Below are positions 47,198 to 61,976 of a stretch of DNA of 64,000 bases, piece after piece; within the stretch, counting starts at the first letter, position 1; every line of letters starts with the position of its first letter. The position numbers were made by a program, and so were the translations under genes. This DNA is from Rutstroemia sp. NJR-2017a BVV2 (taxonomy: Eukaryota > Ascomycota > Leotiomycetes > Helotiales > Rutstroemiaceae). Location of the stretch: positions 806,001 to 870,000 of the forward strand of contig NJPS01000079.1 of the NCBI GenBank assembly GCA_002946415.1, written 5' to 3'. The notes below the pieces were generated by a model. The model worked only from the letters and a program-made list of their open reading frames with translations. It was not told where the DNA came from and made no database searches.

Positions 47198-48640
47198 GAC
47201 TGATTCCAGACTCCTCAGTTACAGAAAGAGCAAAAGACGGTGGAAGTTCAAATAGCAAAGAACAATAGGAAGAAAAGGAAAACATCTCCGGGCATTTCTG
47301 GATGGTCGAAAAGAATAAATACTTTTCTACGGCTTACAGCCCACCACGGCGAATATTTTGACGAGGCAGACTGTATCCCCGGAGTTAAACGGCTATCTCC
47401 AACTTTTGGCGGGGGACGGCGTTGATAAGTTGCGACTTTATTATGATGGGACTTGTTGCGACTTCTTGATACTGGGACTTCCAAGATTTAATTCTTCCGA
47501 ATGCACGATATGGTAAATATCACCGAAAGATGGTCCACTGAGTACATCTTGATTGGCATTGGCGCCGAATGATTATTCGAATAAAGGCAATAACGTGAAA
47601 CTCCTTAAGACGTCGTCCAGTTGCAAGCAAGCAATAAGTTCGTGGGGTACGAAACATACTAAGATGAATTACTCAGGCCACTTCATAGGATATTCTCGAT
47701 GTGTTTGCGCCGATGTCTCGACCTGATTGCGCTGATAGATGCTGAGCACGTTAATCGTCTATCCTAACACTACACGGACCGACAGCCATCCACTATAACG
47801 ACTCGAGCGCGAAGCATGGGAGACATGCAGGTACAGTACGTGAATGGTCTGAGTGTCCATGTCTTACCACCACTTGGTGGGATAACAATGGCAGCGCCGT
47901 GCTACCACAATCCCATTCCTGCTGCAGGTGAAAAGTTTATGCTATCCGGAAACAAAGGGTCTCAAAGTACCAGCTGCTATGCGTGAAACCGAGCCACACG
48001 CAGCCATCATCGTGGTGTATTAAGTCACCGCGTTGGTTCTATGCCCACTAGAACATATCGCTGAGCCTTCTGATTGGTTGTGTGGTGAGCTGTTCCTGCA
48101 AAGCTAATGCTTGCAGCTGTCCAGCTCCACAAAATGGAACATCTATCGCCCCGCGAACCAAGAATTTCATGGTGCGTGGATCCTTCCCCAGCCTTCTCTT
48201 TCCGACTTGTCAAGGTCTGTCGCGAACGCAAAATATATCCTCGAATTCATTGTTTTCGTGCGATGATGAAATTATCAACAGCTTCATCATTGAAGGAATT
48301 GGTTGATTGATGCGATTTCTGGTGTGCAGTATCCAGCCAAAATCCTTTGACATCGATGTCCCGTTACCTAGCGAACGATTATCCATCCGCCACTGTTTAC
48401 GCTCGATAAGCACCCCGAGCTTCCATTTTCACCGCCACGAGAACTTTCACAACAAATTCCATATCGGGCACATCATAATCCATCTATCCATTCCAGAACC
48501 ACAATTTACCACGAGGGACATCTCATCTATCCACATTCCCTCCTTTTCGATACCCGTCCCGAACAATTGAAGACATCCGTTATCAAGATACACTTGAACA
48601 ACATTGAGGTCATCGGCCCTTAGACGGCAGACTCGCCGTC
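47198..48640. other. divergent promoter spacer, 1.4 kb
   Basis: Promoters of the DHA1 gene (minus) and the cytochrome b561-like gene (plus). The last about 250 bp are C/A-rich like a 5' UTR. No gene or RNA is supported. Confidence 0.45.
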
Positions 48641-51259
48641 ATGGCGACTGATAATTTGTCTCCGGCTGGGAGCAGTACATACTCATCGGACACAATGTAT
48701 GTAGGGGATGGGACTTGGGATGCTACGAAAAATGATTTCTTACTACCTAATTTAATGGGTTTGAACTTTGCTACTATGAGATATAATGGTGAGTGTTTTG
48801 TGATGACGCGGTCCATGATTGCCGATGGTGGCATGAATTGAAAAGAATGCTAACAGCAATAAGGAATGGGAAATAGGTTTGCGACTATGCCCGGCTATAA
48901 GGGACTCATCGCGGCTCACGGTATATTGGCTGCTATGACATTCCTCGTCGTGGTCCCGGCAGCTGTAATGATAGCGAGGTTTTACGGTCGAAATGTACGA
49001 AATGCCTTACGATATCACATCTATCTACAAATCTTCACTCTTCTTATGTCGACTGCTATATTTACTCTTGGATGGATGGCAGTTGGTCGCTCGCGGAGCT
49101 TGACGAATCCTCACCATGGAATTGGATTGGCAATCTATGTTTTGATTTGGTTTCAATTTTTATCTGGTTGGTGGACACATAGTCGGGAGAAAAGTCGAGT
49201 TATCAAGCGGATCCCTCTCAAGTTGGTGCTGCATCAATGGATTGGGCGCGCAACTGCGCTTCTTGCTATCGCGCAAGTACCTCTTGGTTTGACTCTATAT
49301 GGATCCCCGGAGTATTTGTTCATTCTCTACGCTGTTTGGATGGCATTTTTGGTCTTCCTCTACTTCGTTCTTTCTTATAGAGCACTGCAAGTTCTTCCAC
49401 AGGTACTACGTGAAGCTGGAGGACATGGGTCTGTGGTTCCAGAAAGAAGAAAGACTTCATGGGGAGGAATACTTGGACCATTGGCAGCTGGTGCAGGAGC
49501 AGCTGCATTACTTGGACGAAATCGCAACAGAAGTCGAAGCAGAAGCCGAAGTAGAGTTCGTACTGAAGAAGTCGTAGCTTCAAGGCGTGGCTCGAGGAGA
49601 GGTTCGGAGAGCTACATTGACGAAGAGAAATATGAAACTAGGAAGAAGGAAGGTGGCGGACTTATGGACAAACTTTTCAAGGGCGCAGCAGTCTTAGGGG
49701 CCGGTGCTCTTGCGAAAAGCTGGTATGATGGACGCAAACGGAAAAACAACGACGATGAATACTCCTCGGTTGCCCACGATACTCCCGGTCGACGACATCA
49801 CAGACGTAATTCTAGCTCGATTAGTGATACAACAATTGATATGCACCGAACTGAACGTAGAACGGGCGGTCCGATCCTTCCTGGTCCTGGAGCTCCAGCC
49901 GCGGCTGCTGCTGCTGCTGCTGCGATTAGTGCTGCCGAACCACGTCCAACAACTCCACGACCTTCGGCATCACGAGTAACGAGAACCACGCGAAGTCATC
50001 GCTCGCACAGTTGGGATTCTGATTATTATTCTTACGATTCTGGTACTATGAGCCCATCTAGAAGAATGAGCCCATCAAGGAGACCTCAGGAAGAAAGCCA
50101 TGGTCTACGAAACGGACTTCTTGCTGGACTTGGAATAGGTTGGTTCACTAAGAGGATGAGAGATAGGAGAGAGAAAAAGGAACAAGAGCGTCTGGATCGC
50201 GAAGAAGATGAAAGATACGAACGGGAAAGAGCTGCCAGGAGGGCCGACACAGGGTCAAGATATACGGGCGATGGATATCCATCAAGAACCCAGGCACGCA
50301 GGAACTCACGAGCAGAATCATCCGATCTTTCATCTATTGTCGAACCACTTCCCGGACCACGAGCATCAGTCCCTCCTGTAGCAGCAGGCATTCCTCCACC
50401 ACTAGCAGCAGGCAACCCTCCACCGCGATCTCACCAAGACATTAACGCTCCAATTGCAATGCCAGCCGCACCACCTGATCCACATGGAATTCTGCATGAA
50501 ACCGATAGCGAATTAACCCCAACACCAGGTCGCTCCCGACGTCGCTCATCCATACGCCGACAGGAAGGCGAAGATGCAGCCGCCGCAGCCGCCGCCGGTG
50601 CCGCAGCTCTCGCAGCCGAAGAAGAGCGCCGTCGCCAGAGATCGCACTCTCGCTCCGCAGTCGCCAGTCCCCCCATCAGTGTCAAAGTCAAAATGCACGG
50701 CGATAAAGACCGCAACGTTACACTCCGCCGTCTCACTGAACAAGAAGCGGCCGCCGAGCGCGCCTCTCGCCGTCGTCAAGGCCGCTCTCGCGCCGACTCA
50801 GCAAGCAGTTTCAGCGAACCCGAGTCTTCGCAGCGCTATCGACGCGCCGCATCCGAACGCCGCGCCGAATCACTAGCTCGCAGCGAAAAGAGAGACGATG
50901 CGGGTCTTCCTCCACCGCCTATGGGACCCTTGACACCGCCAAACCCAGCGTTTGCAGAAGGGAAGAAACCGAAGGATTCAGCGTACTATTCGGGGAAACC
51001 GGAGTCGTTAGCGCCAAGCACGATTGTGGGGGCGCGGCCGGCAGCGGGACAGCCTGGGCCTGCGGGAAGTATTTTTGACGGGGCGAAGACGGGTAGTCTG
51101 GTTAGTGAGGAGACGCATGGGACGTGGAGTGCGATGAGCAGGGATGATAGTACGGATCATGCGGCGGATAGGAGGAGGAGGAGGAGAATGGAGAGAATGA
51201 GGAGGGATGGGATGGCGGAGGGGACGGGCACGGTGGTGGGAAGTGTGGATTATCAGTAG
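48641..51259 (+). CDS. cytochrome b561-like membrane protein with long disordered tail
   Basis: Two exons, 48641-48788 and 48864-51259 (intron 75 nt, GTGAGT, GCTAAC, AAG), give 847 residues. Residues about 60-220 hold five or so membrane helices with histidines placed like the haem ligands of the b561 core: H68 (AAHGILAAM), H101 (ALRYHIYLQ), H133/H134 (NPHHGIG) and H173 (VLHQWIGR). No DOMON domain precedes it, so this is the membrane-only form common in moulds; transmembrane electron transfer is the family role. The remaining 620 residues are disordered: an RSRSRSR basic stretch, a small hydrophobic patch (KLFKGAAVLGAGALAKSWYDG), an Ala run, Arg/Glu-rich coil and Ser/Pro blocks. It ends MAEGTGTVVGSVDYQ. 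The tail is far longer than the catalytic core and is the unusual part. Confidence 0.85.
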
Positions 51260-52415
51260 AAAATGTCAGTGTGACTGAATTTTATGGGGAGCAGAGAATA
51301 GTGGGAAGAAGCGCACAGAGCATGACCGGCTGAGAGCCGGAAATTAAAGAAGCATGCCGAGGGAGGCATGCGAATCGATGTGTCACGATGTTGTGTATTA
51401 ATGTACAATGTCTTTATGTCCATTTTTGGGTGTTGGGAGTATAGGGAAAATTCCACGGTGGTACTTTGTTTATTGTTGATGCGTACGAAATAACCGTTGT
51501 CTTAGAGCGAGGAAGACAGATGATAGATGAATGATGGAATGGAATGGATGATTTGATTACTTGTATTTTGTTTGAGCGTCGTTTTGGGCGTGGTTTTTAA
51601 TGTGTGAATGAGTTATGATGTATATGGGATGAGAAGGGTGATTGGGTGGTTGGTAGGGGGTATGGGTGTTGTGGCGGAGGAGAGTCGGTTGGAGATAGGG
51701 GGATTAAGGGGAACTCGGGTAAGGGTAAGGGTAGTAGGGGATAGATGAGGGAATGAAGATATTTTCTGTAGAGGTTTATGAATGGGATGAGAGTATACGA
51801 TTTTACATGTGGTTGTTGTGCATAGAGCGTCGATAATGAGGCTCGTTGTTGGTGTTTAACGGAATAAGTAGTGGCGTGAGTAAAGGGGCAAGTCCTGGCT
51901 CATGAAGAAGGCTGCATTTGGAGTTATGGTAATTCAACTTGTCACGAACTATAAACAGATCGGAGTTGGGAAAGTGTATATTTGGAGAGCTGCTTGTTCC
52001 GACTATATATGATTTGCAAACTCTCGGGATGTTATTTGATATGCGAAAGACGGTTGTTCGCAATCCGGGCAAGGTAGTTTAAGGGGTGCAGAGGGCGGCT
52101 TGGGAATACGAAGGAAATACTTGGGTGATTTAGTGTGGCAGGATCCGAAAGAGATATGAAGAAACGTAATCTTACTAAGTGATCTTTAAACAAAATTCAT
52201 AGCTCTCTGTGACTCTAATGGCACATAATAAGAATACCCATATATCGACTACAGTACACATCCCAAAAAGTACACCTCCCCAAATTCAAAGCCCGCAAAA
52301 CATCACCCGATCATAAACAACTTAATGATAGTAGCGCCAAAACACTCGTGACAATTCCCAACTCCGTGACGACCGTCATTCATTTTTCGGTATATGCCAA
52401 TCCCTTCGAACGCCG
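51260..52415. other. convergent spacer, 1.15 kb
   Basis: 3' flanks of the b561-like gene (plus) and the unknown gene at 52416 (minus). The 51500-51760 portion is G/T-rich. No coding or RNA signal. Confidence 0.45.
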
Positions 52416-53393
52416 TTAACTTGTCGGCCATTCGTAGCGGAGATTTCTAAGCGAAGTCTCGGGTTTCTTTTCAGGCGCTCGCGAAGTCGTTCTTTTACCG
52501 TCAGCACGCTCACCGGTACGCGCAGGACTTTTCCCTCTTTTTGATAAGGCTGCCTGTTTTGCTAGGGCTGCCTGTTTTTCGAGGTCCTTATTAATTTCAC
52601 ATAGATGCCACTCTATCTGATCCCGGAGTATACGTTGGCGGTCCGCATCTTTGTCACCTGTGGAAGTGCTGTTAGGAGTATGTGTATGCCTTCTTCTATT
52701 AGTTGAGACTTTCTTCTCGCCGTGGTCGCTTGTAGGCTTCTGCTGCTTTGTATCGTGCACTTTAGGTATATTGACTCCGTACTGATTTATGAGTAGCCTA
52801 ATTGCACCTTTTTCAAGACCAATCACGTATCCCTTCTCAGCCTCCGCATACAGAACGATGAGGAGAGTATTGTAGAATGTCTTGATCTTATCTATTTTAT
52901 AGTCGCTATGATAATCATAGCTTTCCTGTGATGGCGAATTAGTCGGAGCTCCAAGTAATACTCATCATTGAATCATCAATCAATGCCTCACCTTATACAA
53001 ACTCCGAATTATCATGTTCATCTTCACTTCGAGAACGCCTGGGCGATTATCCTCCGTTCGCTTCACAGCTTCATCAAGTACAAGGCCGAAACGAAAATAG
53101 TGTTTTCCCTCCTCCGGTTTTTCTTCATCCTCTACTTTCCATGGCAACATTTTAATGCTGGAGTAGCGCGACTGGGCCACACCTCGCAGCGTTATGGAAG
53201 GAAACATCGTATAGAACTCGCCTTGTTTTGCGGTTTTTCCGTAAGCGACGCTCGCGTCAAATGCAAGCATCACGGATTCTTCGCGGTCCCATCGCCATCC
53301 GCTTGGAGTATTGACGGCTTCCTTAACTATTGCATTGCCTATGAAAACTGTGTGATACCCCTTGGGGATATTGTTGGTTCGAGAAGATGACAT
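52416..53393 (-). CDS. unknown 303-aa two-exon protein
   Basis: Exons 53393-52992 and 52925-52416 join in frame across a 66-nt intron (GTGAGG, ACTAAT, CAG), giving 303 residues. The first exon looks like a compact beta-rich domain: GYHTVFIGNAIVKEAV, WRWDREESVMLAFDASVAYG, then GEFYTMFPSITLRGVAQSRYSS and YFRFGLVLDEAVKR. The second begins with YDYHSDYKIDKIKTFYNTLLIVLYAEAEKG, a probable helix pair that completes the domain. The rest is a basic, Lys/Arg/Thr-rich tail with a helical Ala/Lys stretch (LEKQAALAKQAALSKRGK). There is no signal peptide or membrane segment. I do not recognise the family. The basic tail suggests nuclear or nucleic-acid contact, which is only a guess. Confidence 0.75.
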
Positions 53394-54860
53394 CTCGAGA
53401 GTCTTGGCAGTTCGTAAATGCCAAATAGAATTGCAAGGTCGTAGACGGAAAAGCTCTCAGAGTCGAAGAACAAGGCACCGGATAATTGAACTAGATGCAA
53501 AAGAATCGAAGGTAGAGTATTATGATGCGCGTATGAGAAGAATACCAAACTTGGAGAACGAATAACTGTAGTTGTTCTGCAGAGTGCTCTCGTATTTAAG
53601 GGAGATTTGACTCGGCCACCATCCTAAGTAAGTGGACAACTTCTTGCTCTGCCATAGCCCGCACAACTCCAGAATACTTAATTAGGAGTTTTTTCAGAAT
53701 CATCCTGTTCCTGGCAGTGCTGGCCTGGAATGGAGACGGCCGCAGTAGGTCGGCATTGGGCCGAAGTGGCTCGATCCGCATTGACGCCGCACTGGCTCGC
53801 GGCACCTAAATCGGTAAGAAAATGAAGATGTTTGGATGTTGATCGATCCAAGTCGGCGGTGAATTGGACGACCGAATGTGTTATGTTGTGCTCCGACGTG
53901 TTGGCGTTTGACGTTGCTTCTCGGCCGGACGCAATTCGGGTCTCTAAAGTTCGCCATATTCAGGTGACCTCGGTCATGCCCGGTCATTAATTAACTTCAT
54001 CCCACCTGCGCCAGTTACCACATTACTCAACGAAATAATCATAGCTACGTCTTCATGGAGTCCACACAAACATTGCTCACGTCTCCGACTTCTTCGTAAT
54101 GTGAGTTGTACGCAATGAATCCAATCCTTCCTCAGTTGTCATTTGGGGCCCGCTTGCAGACCATATTATGCTGAGATGTGGCTAGACGTCCATGGCTGTT
54201 ATCCAGTTTTTATCATGCCAGGCTTGTATATCATGCGGCTTGTTGATCATGCAGTATCATGAGGACACGATGTAACCCTTCTTGCAGCACAAAGCGACTT
54301 TCCGCTCCAGCGAACTTGGTTGCCCTCGGAGTGACTTGCCAGTGGTGAGACTGTGTCAGAGAGAACAGTTTTCTCTTGTGATCAACTCGAGAGTCGTAGA
54401 CATCGTCAATGAAACTCATCTGGTCAAATTGGGCATCTTTGCGGGCTTGCTGATATTATTTATGGCGTGGCAACGTTTCAGATCATCCCCGCTCCCACTC
54501 CTGTCAAGTCCGCGGGGAACTATTGCTAGCCATCCACGCTGCTTTCAGCGCAGTTTCAAAATGGGTCTGAGGAAGCAGCACAGTTCCTGGGAGCTTCGGT
54601 TTCTTGAGATCTCACTCTTCCTGATTCTGTCACAGATTGAGCTGCGGTCATGGGATGGTGCTGGTCTACACTGCAAATTTTGTCACTGGCGTGAGCCAAT
54701 GTGTCATGGTAGCATGGAAATCTCACGGACGCTGGCGTTCACAGCATAATTTGATATTATTAATATTGGATTGCTATCAATATTTTTCCTCTATCTGATA
54801 GTTGCAGCAGGAATAGAACCCAACGCTTCGATCACAGTTTCACATTGACAGATTACCACT
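53394..54860. other. intergenic spacer, 1.5 kb
   Basis: Promoter of the unknown gene (minus) and 3' flank of the SDR gene (minus). The frame at 54282-54749 is open but composed of untypical residues and I do not call it. Confidence 0.45.
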
Positions 54861-55921
54861 CTACTTTTCATACTTCAAGATATCGTCGACTGTCGCCTTC
54901 ACGCTCTCCCACCAATCTTTCCATTCAGTACCGAACACTGCATCTGACTTGGATGTATCAAAGCGGCTCAGTGATTCTGGCACTGCATCGCTTCCAGGCT
55001 TGGGTGCCAGAACTCGATCTCTCAACTGCGGATACTCCTCACGAATCTTTTGGACTACGGCAGCGGCGGTAAGTGGCTCGCCAATGTGAAAAACGTAGCG
55101 CTGATTGCCGGGTGTGCTTTCTTTCAAAGATTTCACATGAATAGCAGCGACATCGTCGACGTCCCTAATAATTGTCAGTACGGTTCGCCATTATGCGGTT
55201 GATACCAAACTCACATAGTCCAGGGGTATATGAACCCAAGCTCCTTCTCGTCAAATAGAGCGTAGACCGCTCCCATTCCCCCAAACGACTTCTTATCCGG
55301 CACAAACCCTTCCTGAATACACCTGCCAGTGATCAATGGGGCTAGGAGCACCACTAAATCGAAGTTTGGCTTTTCGTTCTTCATGAACTCCCAAGCCAAC
55401 TTCTCAGAAGTGACTTTGGAGTAGGAATATGCTCCAACGACACTCTGCAACGCGTCCTCCAGCGGTATCGGATTGAAGTCCTCTTCCGTGAACGTCTTTC
55501 CCGCCATCAAATCCCTTGAGGTATACATAACTGACACCACACTCCCGGTGATCACGACCCGCTTCACGGTAGTTGATTTGTGAGCGGCGGTGAGAATGTT
55601 GTGGTCGACAATGGATGCCGGAGTGATCATTTCCTCCTGAAAATTGGAGTACGCGAGAGGTGTAGCTACATGGATGATGTATGTAGCTTTGGAAGCTCCT
55701 TCGTCGAAGGCACTAGCCACAGTCATGTCGGGGATCTCGATGAACTCTAGAGTGCTGTTCTTGATGTGTTGGGGATACTTTTTCTCCAGGAACTGTTGGG
55801 ATTTTTTGGCTGAGCGCAAGACGGTGTATACTTTGTAGTTAGCCGCAAGTAGTTGCTCAAGGAGGGAAGCTCCAAGGCTGCCGGTAGCACCGGTTAGAAG
55901 TACGGAAGGATTAGAAGTCAT
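54861..55921 (-). CDS. NAD(P)-dependent reductase, dihydroflavonol-4-reductase/Gre2 type
   Basis: Two exons, 55921-55215 and 55164-54861 (51-nt intron), give 336 residues, the normal size for this extended short-chain dehydrogenase group. LLTGATGSLGASLLEQLL (8-25) is the nucleotide-binding TGxxGxxG loop. HVATPLAY, KRVVITGSVVSV and the catalytic pair in AYSYSKVTSEKLAWEF (YxxxK) follow. The C-terminal substrate domain ends DWWESVKATVDDILKYEK. Fungal relatives (yeast Gre2, aldehyde reductase II) reduce methylglyoxal and other carbonyls; the substrate here is unknown. The codon split at the intron (AT/G) restores WTMDVDDVAAIHVK, which confirms the join. The 5' leader (about 55930-56040) is a GTTGATGTTGATACT-like imperfect repeat. 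Confidence 0.92.
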
Positions 55922-58900
55922 CTTAACTAAGAAGCGTGATTTGATGGTATTGTTGATGTTGATGCTACTGATCCTGTTGGTGATGTTGATACTGAGACTA
56001 TCGTTGATGTTGCTGTTGATACTGAAGATATTCTCCCTTCTTTACTTCGAGTGTACTTATATAACAGAATCGAGTTCCCGTGTATTTATATCTCTCCTGT
56101 TCTACCTGCTTCTCAACTGATCACTAATATATGATTTATATTGCACTTGTTCATGTAATCATGGTTACCAGCTTGACCTCTCTCGTTATGTTAGCGGTTG
56201 ATTAGTGATAGATTCAAGCTTCCGCTTTTGCTATGAATAAGCAAGCTTTCAATATCTCTGTGTCTTTGTTTACTCAACACTGCAACAGCAAGCATATGAT
56301 TTGGCAAGAATTGCGTATGTGTGCATTAAAACCGATAGACTAGTCGCATCTCTCAAGTGAGACCAATGAAACTCGTGCATTCGTGGGCTAATTTTAGACA
56401 AAGCTCCGTCATCCGACAGTCAAATGCGACGGGAGTCGGAATTGAGCCCGCGACACCCGCTCTAGAGATATTTGAAGCGGAGACATTTTTGTGCAGCGGA
56501 TACAACTTCACTTGGTAATGGTAATGGATATGGCAGTTCTCGATTTTGTGAGCCACTGCGCGAAACATAATCATCCTCGTGGATTTGCACAACTACAAGA
56601 TTTCAAAGAGGTGAGCGACGGCACGTATCTGGTTGTACCACTGTATCTCTGCGGTTGAATCTCCATCCTAAGCGAGAAACACTACATACTCGGATGCGCT
56701 GAGAAATGTAACCGGAAAGCATTTTTCGAGCCTTGTATCAGAGACCTTGGTACAATTGAACCTATCTTGTACCTATGCCAAGAGACACCTGCTTTTCTCT
56801 CCTTCTATGATAGAAGTGCTGCTATTTCGCTGGTTGTCCTCACTCAAGCATTGGAGGATACCCATATATCGGGCCCAAGTCTGAAAGAACAAAATCAAGG
56901 TAATCGCCATTAGTCAGGGTGACTTCCAATCGAAGGGGTGTATAATTACTTCGCAGCATCTCAGACACTGGCAAGGACCGACTTCGCTCTTCGCGTCTGA
57001 TCCCTCGTCTTCACCTGTCGATATCTCTACTTTGTACAAAGTGATAGGATCCGGGAAAGGCCTGAGAAGCTCGGGAAGAGCAAGCTGTCTTCATTTTCCA
57101 ATCAAAACATTGGTAGCTGCAGTGATCAGAGCATCTCGACAGTCGAATGCTGATCTCCACAGAATCGGAATCATAATCGATCTCAACCGCACAAGAGCAG
57201 GATGATATCCATTGGGAAACATCGTTCAACAAATGGGTAGGTGTATGTTCTCGGAAAGGGAGAGTGGTGGATTGCTGACTTCTTGCCTTCTCGATTTGAA
57301 TACCTAGGTTTGCCACACGAAATAGCTGTCATAGCCATGCTCGAAAATCGACAGGAAGGAAGGTGGGCTCAACTGACGAGACACCGCCAGGCTACCTCTC
57401 AGCCATGAATCTTGCCAGTCTCCAACTTCAGAGAATTTTATCTAGAGTTCATTCGCGATGCGTGGATAGGAATGGCATGCAACGGCTAGCAATCTCAGCG
57501 GCGAGTCAACCATAGACAGTAGAAGCTGAGTACCTAGGTGCATTCCAGAGATCCTCATACATCGAACTGTGCAACTTCTCAGATGACCAGCTTTTGGTAA
57601 GAGTATTTTTGACTTCTAGTCTTAGAGAGGCGACTTGGCTGTTGCTATCGGCTGATACAGTGTGATATTATTCTGCGGATTTGTTGAGATAGGAAGGTTC
57701 TTCTAATGAATGTGCCGAGGAGTAAGTTTGAGAACGTCAGAAGGCGCACACGAGCACATTACTAAAAGTATAGACAGCACGGTATGGCCGTCTCCACAAC
57801 CCCATCTTCAATTCCAGGCGGAGTATTGGGGATGGATGTTTCCGGTCAGCAGTTCTACCGTCGCGAAGCATGACATTACTCATGCTTTTGCACTAATTTT
57901 GTCGGTATTCTTCACATGATATCCGTGTGATAACAGACCCCTGTGAATTTTACCGAGGCTAGTCCTCCCTCCTTCCTATCTCGGCTTTCGGGTATTGTTC
58001 TTATGCAGAACTACACCCAACTACCGCCGTGTGAAAGATTTTCATCAATCTTCTTCAACTGCCAAATGGCGATCAATTGTCAACGTCGCCAAGAAACACA
58101 TCAACAAATCGAAACCTTTGAAGATTGTTACCGAACCCATAGACGAAGTCGCACAGCGTCAAATCACTCTACGTCCCAGGTGTCTTATCCTCACACATGG
58201 ACCAGATTGTGTGCAGACTGTAATCTTTAGGGTATTGCGGCTACGACCGATATCCAAATGCACTCATCCGCCAAGATGATTAGGAAAAAGATGGTGTCCG
58301 TCAAAACACACCAAAAACATCGAGTCCGAGGAACTCTGCACTCCGTCCTTATTATGGAAGGAGATATACCCCTCATTTGGTCGAGCGACCAGACAAATCG
58401 CAGAGCACGCAATCTCGTTCGTCGCCAAGATGGCGCCAAAATCACAAGGCCAATTGCACGGTCCAAACTAATGGGTATTCGATGGTTGGTTTTCTGGAAC
58501 GGGGAGGTTGATATTCGCAGGATGAAGCCATTCTCGAAAGAAATTCACAATCTTGCCCCCACATCACTTGGCGCTTGCTCGTTCATCTCTTAACTTCTGC
58601 AACTACTTTTCAAGCTTCTGCTTCTCTAATATAAGCGCTTGGCAGTGCAACCAAAGACGCGTCTTGGCACCAATCACACAGCTCATTTTTATAGTTCGAT
58701 AAGAAAGCCTTGTCACTTTCCATATTGGATTTGACCTATAACACAAGGAAACTTCATTCATACTCGCCATTCGCGTTCAGCCTGATATGAATGTCTATCT
58801 ATCTGGCATGCGACTGCAGGCAACATAGCACGCCACTGACGATGCTTGCTCGATCTATCGCGGCACATCCCCTTTCTTGCAGTCCGTAATGTGTTGGCTG

Positions 58901-59318
58901 CCGAATAACATCTCCGTGCATCCAATATCCCCTGAGAGGTACCGGCAGCCAAGCCGGCGCCAGACGAGTCGTCTGAAGGCGAATGCTTATCAACTTCCAT
59001 AATGGTATCCCAATAATGTTATCATCAGACGCGAATATTCCTTTACAGAAGGTGGCCTGGTTGTCTGGGTTTTACATTGGTGAGAATGAAATGCAATACA
59101 TCTTGGCGTTATGGTCTCACTGCATTCTTATCTATCTCGTGAGTTGGGAGAGGTCGCCGACAATAGCCATCGTTGAGCGCGTATGCTTGATCAAGGTGGC
59201 GGGCAAATTGATTTAAATATGGCCTTTGTGCCCCTCGAAAACTTTCTCATCACCAAGGAACATCTTCTCTGATCCTCCCAGGCCACCTCTCGAACGATCA
59301 TCTGTCTCCAGCTTCAAA
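55922..59318. other. 3.4-kb region without a supportable gene
   Basis: The left end holds an imperfect GTTGATGTTGAT repeat in the SDR leader (about 55930-56040). A tRNA-like minus-strand segment lies near 56425-56484. Two plus-strand frames (57995-58279 and 58258-58593) have acceptable codon composition but no domain and no obvious splice join. The right end leads into the subtilisin gene with a TTTAAATA-like box near 59213. The region could hold a diverged or decayed gene. Confidence 0.45.
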
Positions 59319-60678
<1,360 letters not shown>

Positions 60679-61976
60679 ATGTCTCTTTAGGAGATATGCG
60701 GAGGAATTAATGGTGATGGATCGTGGGGCAGGAAACCTGCATTGATTTGTTACTCGCATTGCAGGTTCGATGGCCGGGTTGATGTGAGAGTTTGCCATCG
60801 GATGAGCGGTTCGTACTGGCCTGGATGAAGAGTTCCTGGGAAGATGGAATGGCATTTTTCCTTTTGTCATCTAGTGACGATGCTTGATTACAGGTATAAA
60901 TGAAAACAATGTATTCCAATTATCAATTGCCTAAACCTCCTGTATATGAACAGTGAGATTGCTATTCCCGGGTCAAGGCCCGAGGCTAATTGCAAGTGCT
61001 TTCTCTTAATTACATGCAAACGTAACTCTAAACGTCGCACTTATATGAAAGATATACTCCCACGGCAGTTAAGTTTCACCGATAAATTCTCTCCGCCCTG
61101 CATAAGTACTATCAGGGGCGAATGGAATACTACGCAATCAATGTGTTGCGCTGTTAACTTGCAGAGCGCATACAACAAACATTAATTGCCACGAAGACCG
61201 ACTCCAAATTGTAACTTTACAACGCCGGCTGCGGCGATGACTCCTCTTCTTACACAGACACACAGACTCATACTTCCGATCTCGTACTCCTCTAGACTAG
61301 ACGTCGCATTTCACTTGCTTGAGTACGTATGAGAAGGAATGCTCTCATATGCGCAGTAACAACCAGTCTCCCTAGCAGACGGAAGTGAGTCTTCTTCCTT
61401 CCCTCGACGCATCCTGCTCGCTCTCCGGAAACTAAGTTGACTTCTTTCTCCGGTATCGAAACAATTAACCCACTTCGATTGGAATCAATATCACACACCC
61501 TCAGAGCGCCGACGCGCAAAGCACATGTCCTCCAACTCCGTAGCTTTTTCGTCTGGGTTTATACCCAAGACAGCAGCGTAATTCATCCCTCTCAATACTC
61601 CGAGGGTACCCGAGTTATATATAGTATAATTATGATGGGAAAATGTATATCGGAAGGAGCGGAAATACTCTCCATATACAAGTCCAGCCAATCAGAGTCC
61701 CCAAATACTGCCACCCTACTCCGCTTGACGCTTGAAGCTTCCCCCGCGTCATCGCAATTCATGTTATATCGCATCGCATCATTTATTGAGCAGTGGATTC
61801 TTTACGCATTTTCGATCTCTCCATTCCTCTGCTAGATTCCTAGAATTTGCATCTCGGTCCCTTAGCTTTCCAAGCTGAGAATCAATCCATCATTAATTCC
61901 CCTCCCCCGCCGCTTTCGCAATTCAATTCCCCATCCATCCATCTCCTAACTACAACTCCCACCTGCAAGCAAAGCA
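60679..61976. other. intergenic spacer, 1.3 kb
   Basis: 3' flank of the protease and promoter of the LYR gene. Short frames on both strands lack protein character. A palindromic-looking TATATATAGTATAATTAT stretch sits near 61614-61633. Nothing else. Confidence 0.45.
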
